A stretch of 64,000 bases of DNA, from NCBI GenBank assembly GCA_037893225.1, contig JAZGUH010000281.1, positions 62,001-126,000 on the forward strand, given 5' to 3'. The notes beneath the pieces are model-generated. The model searched no databases and was not told where the DNA came from. It worked only from the letters and a program-made list of their open reading frames with translations. Position numbers and translations under genes: made by a program. The DNA is from Hippasteria phrygiana (Eukaryota; Echinodermata; Asteroidea; Valvatida; Goniasteridae). Below are positions 35,031 through 46,970 of this stretch, in pieces (position 1 is the stretch's first letter; every line of letters begins with the position of its first letter).

Positions 35031-38000
35031 AGTTGCGTTGTGGTCGTCTCGGCTAGTCCATTGTATAGCGTGTGCAGTTATGCGGGAATGCAGACAATCA
35101 GTTCGAAAAAACGTACTCGCTTATCTCGGCCACCATTCGGCTGAACGTGGGTCTGAGGAGCTGGAGATTGGTCTGGTTGTTGCTGAGGAGTCACTCATAC
35201 CAACAGTATCCAGATTATGCGCAATTTCGTTCAACATCAGGTCGAAAAACGCAGTCATTTGGGGCCCAAGTTGCGTGGTGGGGGTCTCGGCTAGTCCATT
35301 GTATAGCGTGTGCAGATATGCGGGAATGCAGAAAAATCAGTTCGAAAAAACGTACTCGCTTATCTCGGCCATCATTTCGCTGAACGTGGGTCTGAGGAGC
35401 TGGAGATTGGTCTGGATGTTGCTGAGGAGTCACTCATTCCAACAGTATCAAGATTGGGTGCAATTTCGTTCAACATCAGGTCGAAAAACGCAGTTATTTG
35501 GGGCCCAAGTTGCGTTGTGGGGGTGTCGGCTAGTCCACTGTAGAGCGTGTGCAGTTATGCTGGAATGCAGAAAAATCAGTTCGAAAAAACGTACTCCCTT
35601 ATCTCGGCCATCATTCGGCTGAACGTGGGTCTGAGGAGCTGGAGATTGGTCTGGATGTTGCTGAGGAGTAACTCATTCCAACAGTATCAAGATTGTGCGC
35701 AATTTCGTTCAACACCAGGTCGACAAACGCAGTCATTTGGGGTCCAAGTTGCGTTGTTGGGGTCTCGGCTAGTCCATTGTATAGCGTGTGCAGTTATGCG
35801 GGAATGCAGAAAAATCAGTTCGAAAAAACGTACTCGCTTATCTCGGCCATCATTCGGCTGAACGTGGGTCTGAGGAGCTGGAGATTGGTCTGGATGTTGC
35901 TGAGGAGTCACGCTTTCCAACAGTATCAAGATTGTGCTCAGTTTCGTTCAGCATCAGGTCGTAAAACGCAGTCATTTGGGGCCCAAGTTGCGTTGTGGGG
36001 GTCTCGTCTAGAACAGTGTATAGCGTGTGCCGATATGCTGGAATGCAGAAAAATCAGTTGGAAAGACGTACTCGCTTATCTCGGCCATCATTCGGCTGAA
36101 CGTGGGTCTGAGGAGCTGGAGATTAGTCTGGATGTTGCTGAGGAGTCACTCATTCCAACAGTATCATGATTATGCGCAATTTCGTTCAACATCAGGTCGA
36201 ACAACGCAGTCATTTGGGGCCCAAGTTGCGTTGTGGTCGTCTCGGCTAGTCCATTGTATAGCGTGTGCAGTTATGCGGGAATGCAGACAATCAGTTCGAA
36301 AAAACGTACTCGCTTATCTCGGCCACCATTCGGCTGAACGTGGGTCTGAGGAGCTGGAGATTGGTCTGGTTGTTGCTGAGGAGTCACTCATTCCAACAGT
36401 ATCCAGATTATGCGCAATTTCGTTCAACATCAGGTCGAAAAACGCAGTCATTTGGGGCCCAAGTTGAGTGGTGGGGGTCTCGGCTAGTCCATTGTATAGC
36501 GCGTGCAGATATGCGGGAATGCAGAAAAATCAGTTCGAAAAAACGTACTCGCTTATCTCGGCCATCATTTCGCTGAACGTGGGTCTGAGGAGCTGAAGAT
36601 TGGTCTGGATGTTGCTGAGGAGTCACTCATTCCAACAATATCAAGATTGGGTGCAATTTCGTTCACCATCAGGTCGAAAAACGCAGTCATTTGGGGCCCA
36701 AGTTGCGTTGTGGGGGTCCCGGCTAGTCCATTGTATAGCGTGTGCAGTTATGCGGGAATGCAGAAAAATCAGTTCGAAAAAACGTACTCGCTTATCTCGG
36801 CCATCATTCGGCTGAACGTGGGTCTGAGGAGCTGGAGATTGGTCTGGATGTTGCTGAGGAGTCACGCTTTCCAACAGTATCAAGATTGTGCTCAGTTTCG
36901 TTCAACATCACGTCGAAAAACGCAGTCATTTGGGGCCCAAGTTGCGTTGTGGTCGTCTCGGCTAGTCCATTGTATAGCGTGTGCAGTTATGCGGGAATGC
37001 AGACAATCAGTTCGAAAAAACGTACTCGCTTATCTCGGCCATCATTCGGCTGAACGTGGGTCTGAGGAGCTGGAGATTGTTCTCGATGTTGCTGAGGAGT
37101 CACGCTTTCCAACAGTATCAAGATTGTGCTCAGTTTCGTTCAGCATCAGGTCGAAAAATGCAGTCATTTGGGGCCCAAGTTGCGTGGTGGGGGTCTCGGC
37201 TATAACATTGTATAGCGTGTGCAGATATGCGGGAATGCAGAAAAATCAGTTCGAAAAAACGTACTCGCTTATCTCGGCCATCATTTCGCTGAACGTGGGT
37301 CTGAGGAGCTGGAGATTGGTCTGGATGTTGCTGAGGAGTCACTCATTCCAACAGTATCAAGATTGTGTGCAATTTCGTTCAACATCAGGTCGAAAAACGC
37401 AGTTATTTGGGGCCCAAGTTGCGTTGTGGGGGTCTCGGCTAGTCCATTGTATAGCGTGTGCCGATATGCGGGAATGCAGAAAAATCAGTTCGAAAAAACG
37501 TACTCGCTTATCTCGGCCATCATTCGGCTGAACGTGGGTCTGAGGAGCTGGAGATTGGTCTGGATGTTGCTGAGGAGTCGCTCATTCCAACAGTATCAAG
37601 ATTGTGCGCAATTTCGTTCAACATCAGGTCGAAAAACGCAGTCATTTGGGTCCCAAGTTGCTTGGTGAGGGTATCGGCTAGTCCATTGTATAACGTGTGC
37701 AGTTATGCGGGAATGCAAAAAAATCAGTTGGAAAGACGTACTCTCTTATCTCGGCCATCATTCGGCTGAATGTGGGTCTGAGGAGCTGGAGATTGGTCTG
37801 AATGTTGCTGAGGAGTCACGCTTTCCAACAGTATCAAGATTGTGCTCAGTTTCGTTCAGCATCAGGTCGAAAAACGCAGTCATTTGGGGCCCAAGTTGCG
37901 TGGTGGGGGTCTCGGCTAGAACATTGTATAGCGTGTGCAGTTATGCGGGAATGCAGAAAAATCAGTTGGAAAGACGTACTCGCTTATCTCGGCCATCATT

Positions 38001-40095
38001 CGGCTGAACGTGGGTCTGAGGAGCTGGAGATTGTTCTCGATGTTGCTGAGGAGTCACGCTTTCCAACAGTATCAAGATTGTGCTCAGTTTCGTTCAGCAT
38101 CAGGTCGAAAAATGCAGTCATTTGGGGCCCAAGTTGCGTGGTGGGGGTCTCGGCTATAACATTGTATAGCGTGTGCAGATATGCGGGAATGCAGAAAAAT
38201 CAGTTCGAAAAAACGTACTCGCTTATCTCGGCCATCATTTCGCTGAACGTGGGTCTGAGGAGCTGGAGATTGGTCTGGATGTTGCTGAGGAGTCACTCAT
38301 TCCAACAGTATCAAGATTGTGTGCAATTTCGTTCAACATCAGGTCGAAAAACGCAGTTATTTGGGGCCCAAGTTGCGTTGTGGGGGTCTCGGCTAGTCCA
38401 TTGTATAGCGTGTGCCGATATGCGGGAATGCAGAAAAATCAGTTCGAAAAAACGTACTCGCTTATCTCGGCCATCATTCGGCTGAACGTGGGTCTGAGGA
38501 GCTGGAGATTGGTCTGGATGTTGCTGAGGAGTCACTCATTCCAACAGTATCAAGATTGTGTGCAATTTCGTTCAACATCAGGTCGAAAAACGCAGTTATT
38601 TGGGGCCAAAGTTGCGTTGTGGGGGTCTCGGCTAGTCCATTGTATAGCGTGTGCAGTTATGCGGGAATGCAAAAAAATCAGTTGGAAAGACGTACTCTCT
38701 TATCTCGGCAATCATTCGGCTGAACGTGGGTCTGAGGAGCTGGAGATTGGTCTGGATGTTGCTGAGGAGTCGCTCATTCCAACAGTATCAAGATTATGCG
38801 CAATTTCGTTCAACATCAGGTCGAAAAACGCAGTCATTTAGGGCCCAAGTTGCGTGGTGAGGGTATCGGCTAGTCCATTGTATAGCGTGTGCAGTTATGC
38901 GGGAATGCAGAAAAATCAGTTGGAAAGACGTACTCGCTTATCTCGGCCATCATTCGGCTGAACGTGGGTCTGAGGAGCTGGAGATTAGTCTGGATGTTGC
39001 TGAGGAGTCACTCATTCCAACAGTATCAAGATTATGCGCAATTTCGTTCAACATCAGGTCGAACAACGCAGTCATTTGGGGCCCAAGTTGCGTTGTGGTC
39101 GTCTCGGCTAGTCCATTGTATAGCGTGTGCAGTTATGCGGGAATGCAGACAATCAGTTCGAAAAAACGTACTCGCTTATCTCGGCCACCATTCGGCTGAA
39201 CGTGGGTCTGAGGAGCTGGAGATTGGTCTGGTTGTTGCTGAGGAGTCACTCATTCCAACAGTATCCAGATTATGCGCAATTTCGTTCAACATCAGGTCGA
39301 AAAACGCAGTCATTTGGCGCCCAAGTTGCGTGGTGGGGGTCTCGGCTAGTCCATTGTATAGCGTGTGCAGATATGCGGGAATGCAGAAAAATCAGTTCGA
39401 AAAAACGTACTCGCTTATCTCGGCCATCATTTCGCTGAACGTGGGTCTGAGGAGCTGGAGATTGGTCTGGATGTTGCTGAGGAGTCACGCTTTCCAACAG
39501 TATCAAGATTGTGCTCAGTTTCGTTCAACATCAGGTCGAAAAACGCAGTTATTTGGGGCCCAAGTTGCGTTGTGGGGGTCTCGGCTAGTCCACTGTATAG
39601 CGTGTGCAGTTATGCGGGAATGCAGAAAAATAAGTTCGAAAAAACGTACTCCCTTATCTCGGCCATCATTCGGCTGAACGTGGGTCTGAGGAGCTGGAGA
39701 TTGGTCTGGATGTTGCTGAGGAGTAACTCATTCCAACAGTATCAAGATTGTGCGCAATTTCGTTCAACACCAGGTCGAAAAACGCAGTCATTTGGGGCCC
39801 AAGTTGCGTTGTTGGTGTCCCGGCTAGTCCATTGTATAGCGTGTGCAGTTATGCGGGAATGCAGAAAAATCAGTTCGAAAAAACGTACTCGCTTATCTCG
39901 GCCATCATTCGGCTGAACGTGGGTCTGAGGAGCTGGAGATTGGTCTGGATGTTGCTGAGGAGTCACGCTTTCCAACAGTATCAAGATTGTGCTCAGTTTC
40001 GTTCAGCATCAGGTCGTAAAACGCAGTCATTTGGGGCCCAAGTTGCGTGGTGGGGGTATGGGCTAGTCCATTGTATACCGTGTGCAGTTATGCGG

Positions 40096-42955
40096 GAATG
40101 CAACAAAATCAGTTGGAAAGACGTACTCTCTTATCTCGGCCATCATTCGGCTGAACGTGGGTCTGAGGAGCTGGAGATTGGTCTGGATGTTGCTGAGGAG
40201 TCGCTCATTCCAACAGTATCAAGATTGTGCGCAATTTCGTTCAACATCAGTTCGAAAAACTCAGTCATTTGGGGCCCAAGTTGCGTGGTGGGGGTCTCGG
40301 CTAGAACATTGTATATCGTGTGCAGTTATGCGGGAATGCAGACAAATCAGTTCGAAAAACATACTCGCTTATCTCGGCCGTCATTCGGCTGAACGTGGGT
40401 CTGAGAAGCTGAAGATTGGTCTGGTTGTTGCTGAGGAGTCACTCATTCCAACAGTATCCAGATTATGCGCAATTTCGTTCAACATCAGGTCGAAAAACGC
40501 AGTCATTTGGGGCCCAAGTTGCGTGGTGGGGTCTCGGCTAGTCCATTGTATAGCGCGTGCAGATATGCGGGAATGCAGACAAATCAGTTCGAAAAAACGT
40601 ACTCGCTTATCTCGCCCATCATTTCGCTGAACGTGGGTCTGAGGAGCTGGAGATTGGTCTGGATGTTGCTGAGGAGTCACTCATTCCAACAGTATCAAGA
40701 TTGTGTGCAATTTCGTTCAACATCAGGTCGAAAAACGCAGTTATTTGGGGCCCAAGTTGCGTTGTGGGGGTCTCGGCTAGTCCATTGTATAGCGTGTGCC
40801 GATATGCTGGAATGCAGAAAAATCAGTTCGAAAAAACGTACTCGCTTATCTCGGCCATCATTCGGCTGAACGTGGGTCTGAGGAGCTGGAGATTGGTCTG
40901 GATGTTGCTGAGGAGTCGCTCATTCCAACAGTATCAAGATTGTGCGCAATTTCGTTGAACATCAGGTCGAAAAACGCAGTCATTTGGGGCCAAAGTTGCG
41001 TGGTGGGGGTATGGGCTAGTCCATTGTATACCGTGTGCAGTTATGCGGGAATGCAACAAAATCAGTTGGAAAGACGTACTCTCTTATCTCGGCCATCATT
41101 CGGCTGAACGTGGGTCTGAGGAGCTGGAGATTAGTCTGGATGTTGCTGAGGAGTCACTCATTCCAACAGTATCAAGATTATGCGCAATTTCGTTCAACAT
41201 CAGGTCGAACAACGCAGTCATTTGGGGCCCAAGTTGCGTTGTGGTCGTCTCGGCTAGTCCATTGTATAGCGTGTGCAGTTATGCGGGAATGCAGACAATC
41301 AGTTCGAAAAAACGTACTCGCTTATCTCGGCCACCATTCAGCTGAACGTGGGTCTGAGGAGCTGGAGATTGGTCTGGTTGTTGCTGAGGAGTCACTCATT
41401 CCAACAGTATCCATATTATGCGCAATTTCGTTCAACATCAGGTCGAAAAACGCAGTCATTTGGGGCCCAAGTTGCGTGGTGGGGGTCTCGGCTAGTCCAT
41501 TGTATAGCGTGTGCAGATATGCGGGAATGCAGACAAAATCAGTTGGAAAGACGTACTCTCTTATCTCGGCCATCATTCGGCTGAACGTGGGTCTGAGGAG
41601 CTGGAGATTGGTCTGGATGTTGCTGAGGAGTCGCTCATTCCAACAGTATCAAGATTGTGCGCAATTTCGTTCAACATCAGTTCGAAAAACTCAGTCATTT
41701 GGGGCCCAAGTTGCGTGGTGGGGGTCTCGGCTAGAACATTGTATATCGTGTGCAGTTATGCGGGAATGCAGACAAATCAGTTCGAAAAACATACTCGCTT
41801 ATCTCGGCCGTCATTCGGCTGAACGTGGGTCTGAGAAGCTGAAGATTGGTCTGGTTGTTGCTGAGGAGTCACTCATTCCAACAGTATCCAGATTATGCGC
41901 AATTTCGTTCAACATCAGGTCGAAAAACGCAGTCATTTGGGGCCCAAGTTGCGTGGTGGGGTCTCGGCTAGTCCATTGTATAGCGCGTGCAGATATGCGG
42001 GAATGCAGACAAATCAGTTCGAAAAAACGTACTCGCTTATCTCGCCCATCATTTCGCTGAACGTGGGTCTGAGGAGCTGGAGATTGGTCTGGATGTTGCT
42101 GAGGAGTCACTCATTCCAACAGTATCAAGATTGTGTGCAATTTCGTTCAACATCAGGTCGAAAAACGCAGTTATTTGGGGCCCAAGTTGCGTTGTGGGGG
42201 TCTCGGCTAGTCCATTGTATAGCGTGTGCCGATATGCTGGAATGCAGAAAAATCAGTTCGAAAAAACGTACTCGCTTATCTCGGCCATCATTCGGCTGAA
42301 CGTGGGTCTGAGGAGCTGGAGATTGGTCTGAATGTTGCTGAGGAGTCGCTCATTCCAACAGTATCAAGATTGTGCGCAATTTCGTTGAACATCAGGTCGA
42401 AAAACGCAGTCATTTGGGGCCAAAGTTGCGTGGTGGGGGTATGGGCTAGTCCATTGTATACCGTGTGCAGTTATGCGGGAATGCAACAAAATCAGTTGGA
42501 AAGACGTACTCTCTTATCTCGGCCATCATTCGGCTGAACGTGGGTCTGAGGAGCTGGAGATTAGTCTGGATGTTGCTGAGGAGTCACTCATTCCAACAGT
42601 ATCAAGATTATGCGCAATTTCGTTCAACATCAGGTCGAACAACGCAGTCATTTGGGGCCCAAGTTGCGTTGTGGTCGTCTCGGCTAGTCCATTGTATAGC
42701 GTGTGCAGTTATGCGGGAATGCAGACAATCAGTTCGAAAAAACGTACTCGCTTATCTCGGCCACCATTCAGCTGAACGTGGGTCTGAGGAGCTGGAGATT
42801 GGTCTGGTTGTTGCTGAGGAGTCACTCATTCCAACAGTATCCATATTATGCGCAATTTCGTTCAACATCAGGTCGAAAAACGCAGTCATTTGGGGCCCAA
42901 GTTGCGTGGTGGGGGTCTCGGCTAGTCCATTGTATAGCGTGTGCAGATATGCGGG
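40096..42955. repeat. Six-unit (1430-bp) tandem duplication with visible junction
   Basis: Bases 40096-41525 recur at 41526-42955. At the junction, near 41521-41545, a unit begins as the CAGACAAATCCGTTCG type and continues as the CAACAAAATCAGTTGG type, reading GCAGACAAAATCAGTTGG. The exchange falls within the shared ACAAA run. The equivalent positions without the duplication are intact near 31995 (left 9.5-kb copy) and 42961. The copies differ at 42331 (CTGAATG against CTGGATG at 40901). This is what a single unequal exchange between units six apart would leave. An open frame of 341 codons (41035-42060) spans the junction. Confidence 0.88.
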
Positions 42956-44234
42956 AATGCAGACAAATCCGTTCGAAAAAACGTACTCGCTTATCTCGGC
43001 CATCATTTCGCTGAACGTGGGTCTGAGGAGCTGGAGATTGGTCTGGATGTTGCTGAGGAGTCACTCATTCCAACAGTATCAAGATTGGGTGCAATTTCGT
43101 TCAACATCAGGTCGAAAAACGCAGTCATTTGGGGCCCAAGTTGCGTTGTTGGGGTCCCGGCTAGTCCATTGTATAGCGTGTGCAGTTATGCGGGAATGCA
43201 GAAAAATCAGTTCGAAAAAACGTACTCGCTTATCTCGGCCATCATTCGGCTGAACGTGGGTCTGAGGAGCTGGAGATTGGTCTGGATGTTGCTGAGGAGT
43301 CACGCTTTCCAACAGTATCAAGATTGTGCTCAGTTTCGTTCAACATCACGTCGAAAAACGCAGTCATTTGGGGCCCAAGTTGCGTGGTGAGGGTATCGGC
43401 TAGTCCATTGTATAGCGTGTGCAGTTATGCGGGAATGCAGAAAAATCAGTTGGAAAGACGTACTCGCTTATCTCGGCCACCCTTTGGCTGAACGTGGGTC
43501 TGAGGAGCTGGAGATTAGTCTGGATGTTGCTGAGGAGTCACTCATTCCAACAGTATCAAGAAAATGCGCAATTTCGTTCAACATCAGGTCGAACAACGCA
43601 GTCATTTGGGGCCCAAATTGCGTTGTGGTCGTCTCGGCTAGTCCATTGTATAGCGTGTGCAGTTATGCGGGAATGCAGACAATCAGTTCGAAAAAACGTA
43701 CTCGCTTATATCGGCCACCATTCGGCTGAACGTGGGTCTGAGGAGCTGGAGATTGGTCTGGTTGTTGCTGAGGAGTCACTCATTCCAACAGTATCAAGAT
43801 TGTGTGCAATTTCGTTCAACATCAGGTCGAAAAACGCAGTTATTTGGGGCCAAAGTTGCGTTGTGGGGGTCTCGGCTAGTCCATTGTATAGCGTGTGCAG
43901 TTATGCGGGAATGCAAAAAAATCAGTTGGAAAGACGTACTCTCTTATCTCGGCAATCATTCGGCTGAACGTGGGTCTGAGGAGCTGGAGATTGGTCTGGA
44001 TGTTGCTGAGGAGTCGCTCATTCCAACAGTATCAAGATTATGCGCAATTTCGTTCAACATCAGGTCGAAAAACGCAGTCATTTAGGGCCCAAGTTGCGTG
44101 GTGAGGGTATCGGCTAGTCCATTGTATAGCGTGTGCAGTTATGCGGGAATGCAGAAAAATCAGTTGGAAAGACGTACTCGCTTATCTCGGCCATCATTCG
44201 GCTGAACGTGGGTCTGAGGAGCTGGAGATTAGTC

Positions 44235-46970
44235 TGGTTGTTGCTGAGGAGTCACTCATTCCAACAGTATCCATATTATGCGCAATTTCGTTCAACATCA
44301 GGTCGAAAAACGCAGTCATTTGGGGCCCAAGTTGCGTGGTGGGGGTCTCGGCTAGTCCATTGTATAGCGTGTGCAGATATGCGGGAATGCAGACAAATCC
44401 GTTCGAAAAAACGTACTCGCTTATCTCGGCCATCATTTCGCTGAACGTGGGTCTGAGGAGCTGGAGATTGGTCTGGATGTTGCTGAGGAGTCACTCATTC
44501 CAACAGTATCAAGATTGGGTGCAATTTCGTTCAACATCAGGTCGAAAAACGCAGTTATTTGGGGCCCAAGTTGCGTTGTGGGGGTCTCGGCTAGTCCACT
44601 GTATAGCGTGTGCAGTTATGCGGGAATGCAGAAAAATCAGTTCGAAAAAACGTACTCCCTTATCTCGGCCATCATTCGGCTGAACGTGGGTCTGAGGAGC
44701 TGGAGATTGGTCTGGATGTTGCTGAGGAGTAACTCATTCCAACAGTATCAAGATTGTGCGCAATTTCGTTCAACACCAGGTCGAAAAACGCAGTCATTTG
44801 GGGCCCAAGTTGCGTTGTTGGGGTCCCGGCTAGTCCATTGTATAGCGTGTGCAGTTATGCGGGAATGCAGAAAAATCAGTTCGAAAAAACGTACTCGCTT
44901 ATCTCGGCCATCATTCGACTGAACGTGGGTCTGAGGAGCTGGAGATTGGTCTGGATGTTGCTGAGGAGTCACGCTTTCCAACAGTATCACGATTGTGCTC
45001 AGTTTCGTTCAGCATCAGGTCGTAAAACGCAGTCATTTGGGGCCCAAGTTGCGTGGTGGGGGTATGGGCTAGTCCATTGTATACCGTGTGCAGTTATGCG
45101 GGAATGCAACAAAATCAGTTGGAAAGACGTACTCTCTTATCTCGGCCATCATTCGGCTGAACGTGGGTCTGAGGAGCTGGAGATTGGTCTGGATGTTGCT
45201 GAGGAGTCGCTCATTCCAACAGTATCAAGATTGTGCGCAATTTCGTTCAACATCAGGTCGAAAAACGCAGTCATTTGGGGCCCAAGTTGCGTGGTGAGGG
45301 TATCGGCTAGTCCATTGTATCGCGTGTGCAGTTATGCGGGAATGCAGAAAAATCAGTTGGAAAGACGTACTCGCTTATCTCGGCCATCATTCGGCTGAAC
45401 GTGGGTCTGAGGAGCTGGAGATTAGTCTGGATGTTGCTGAGGAGTCACTCATTCCAACAGTATCATGATTATGCGCAATTTCGTTCAACATCAGGTCGAA
45501 CAACGCAGTCATTTGGGGCCCAAGTTGCGTTGTGGTCGTCTCGGCTAGTCCATTGTATAGCGTGTGCAGTTATGCGGGAATGCAGACAATCAGTTCGAAA
45601 AAACGTACTCGCTTATCTCGGCCACCATTCAGCTGAACGTGGGTCTGAGGAGCTGGAGATTGGTCTGGTTGTTGCTGAGGAGTCACTCATTCCAACAGTA
45701 TCCATATTATGCGCAATTTCGTTCAACATCAGGTCGAAAAACGCAGTCATTTGGGGCCCAAGTTGCGTGGTGGGGGTCTCGGCTAGTCCATTGTATAGCG
45801 TGTGCAGATATGCGGGAATGCAGACAAATCCGTTCGAAAAAACGTACTCGCTTATCTCGGCCATCATTTCGCTGAACGTGGGTCTGAGGAGCTGGAGATT
45901 GGTCTGGATGTTGCTGAGGAGTCACTCATTCCAACAGTATCAAGATTGGGTGCAATTTCGTTCAACATCAGGTCGAAAAACGCAGTTATTTGGGGCCCAA
46001 GTTGCGTTATGGGGGTCTCGGCTAGTCCACTGTATAGCGTGTGCAGTTATGCGGGAATGCAGAAAAATCAGTTCGAAAAAACGTACTCCCTTATCTCGGC
46101 CATCATTCGGCTGAACGTGGGTCTGAGGAGCTGGAGATTGGTCTGGATGTTGCTGAGGAGTAACTCATTCCAACAGTATCAAGATTGTGCGCAATTTCGT
46201 TCAACACCAGGTCGAAAAACGCAGTCATTTGGGGCCCAAGTTGCGTTGTTGGGGTCCCGGCTAGTCCATTGTATAGCGTGTGCAGTTATGCGGGAATGCA
46301 GAAAAATCAGTTCGAAAAAACGTACTCGCTTATCTCGGCCATCATTCGACTGAACGTGGGTCTGAGGAGCTGGAGATTGGTCTGGATGTTGCTGAGGAGT
46401 CACGCTTTCCAACAGTATCACGATTGTGCTCAGTTTCGTTCAGCATCAGGTCGTAAAACGCAGTCATTTGGGGCCCAAGTTGCGTGGTGGGGGTATGGGC
46501 TAGTCCATTGTATACCGTGTGCAGTTATGCGGGAATGCAACAAAATCAGTTGGAAAGACGTACTCTCTTATCTCGGCCATCATTCGGCTGAACGTGGGTC
46601 TGAGGAGCTGGAGATTGGTCTGGATGTTGCTGAGGAGTCGCTCATTCCAACAGTATCAAGATTGTGCGCAATTTCGTTCAACATCAGGTCGAAAAACGCA
46701 GTCATTTGGGGCCCAAGTTGCGTGGTGAGGGTATCGGCTAGTCCATTGTATCGCGTGTGCAGTTATGCGGGAATGCAGAAAAATCAGTTGGAAAGACGTA
46801 CTCGCTTATCTCGGCCATCATTCGGCTGAACGTGGGTCTGAGGAGCTGGAGATTAGTCTGGATGTTGCTGAGGAGTCACTCATTCCAACAGTATCATGAT
46901 TATGCGCAATTTCGTTCAACATCAGGTCGAACAACGCAGTCATTTGGGGCCCAAGTTGCGTTGTGGTCGT
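44235..46970. repeat. Six-unit (1431-bp) tandem duplication
   Basis: About 44235-45665 recurs at 45666-46970 and on to about 47.09 kb with scattered differences, offset 1431. Shared rare forms are CAGACAAATCCGTTCG, CATTCGACTGAAC, GTATCACGATTG and TATCGCGTGTGC. Differences include GTTGTGGGGG against GTTATGGGGG (near 46009), and CTCGGCTAG against CTCAGCTAG (near 46973). The left edge is a hybrid unit reading AGTCTGGTTGTTGC, joining the AGATTAGTCTGG type to the GGTTGTTGC type. Confidence 0.8.

Larger units (their letters stand above)
23845..44282. repeat. 40-unit (about 9.5-kb) segmental tandem duplication
   Basis: Bases of about 23845-33381 are repeated at 33382-44282. The offset is 9537 up to a 1-bp deletion near 35021, then 9536 up to about 41525, then 10966 because the right copy holds an extra 1430 bp. 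Shared rare forms in matching positions include GAATGTGGGTC (near 28234 and 37770), TCTCGGCAATC, CGGCTATAACATTG, AAAATAAGTTCG, GTATATCGTG and TATCAAGAAAATGCG. Differences noticed are the 1-bp deletion and a C-to-G change at 35525. The join lies between about 33320 and 33600, in a unit reading TATCCATATTATG then CAACACCAGG, which looks like a hybrid of two types. No gene lies in either copy. Confidence 0.85.
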
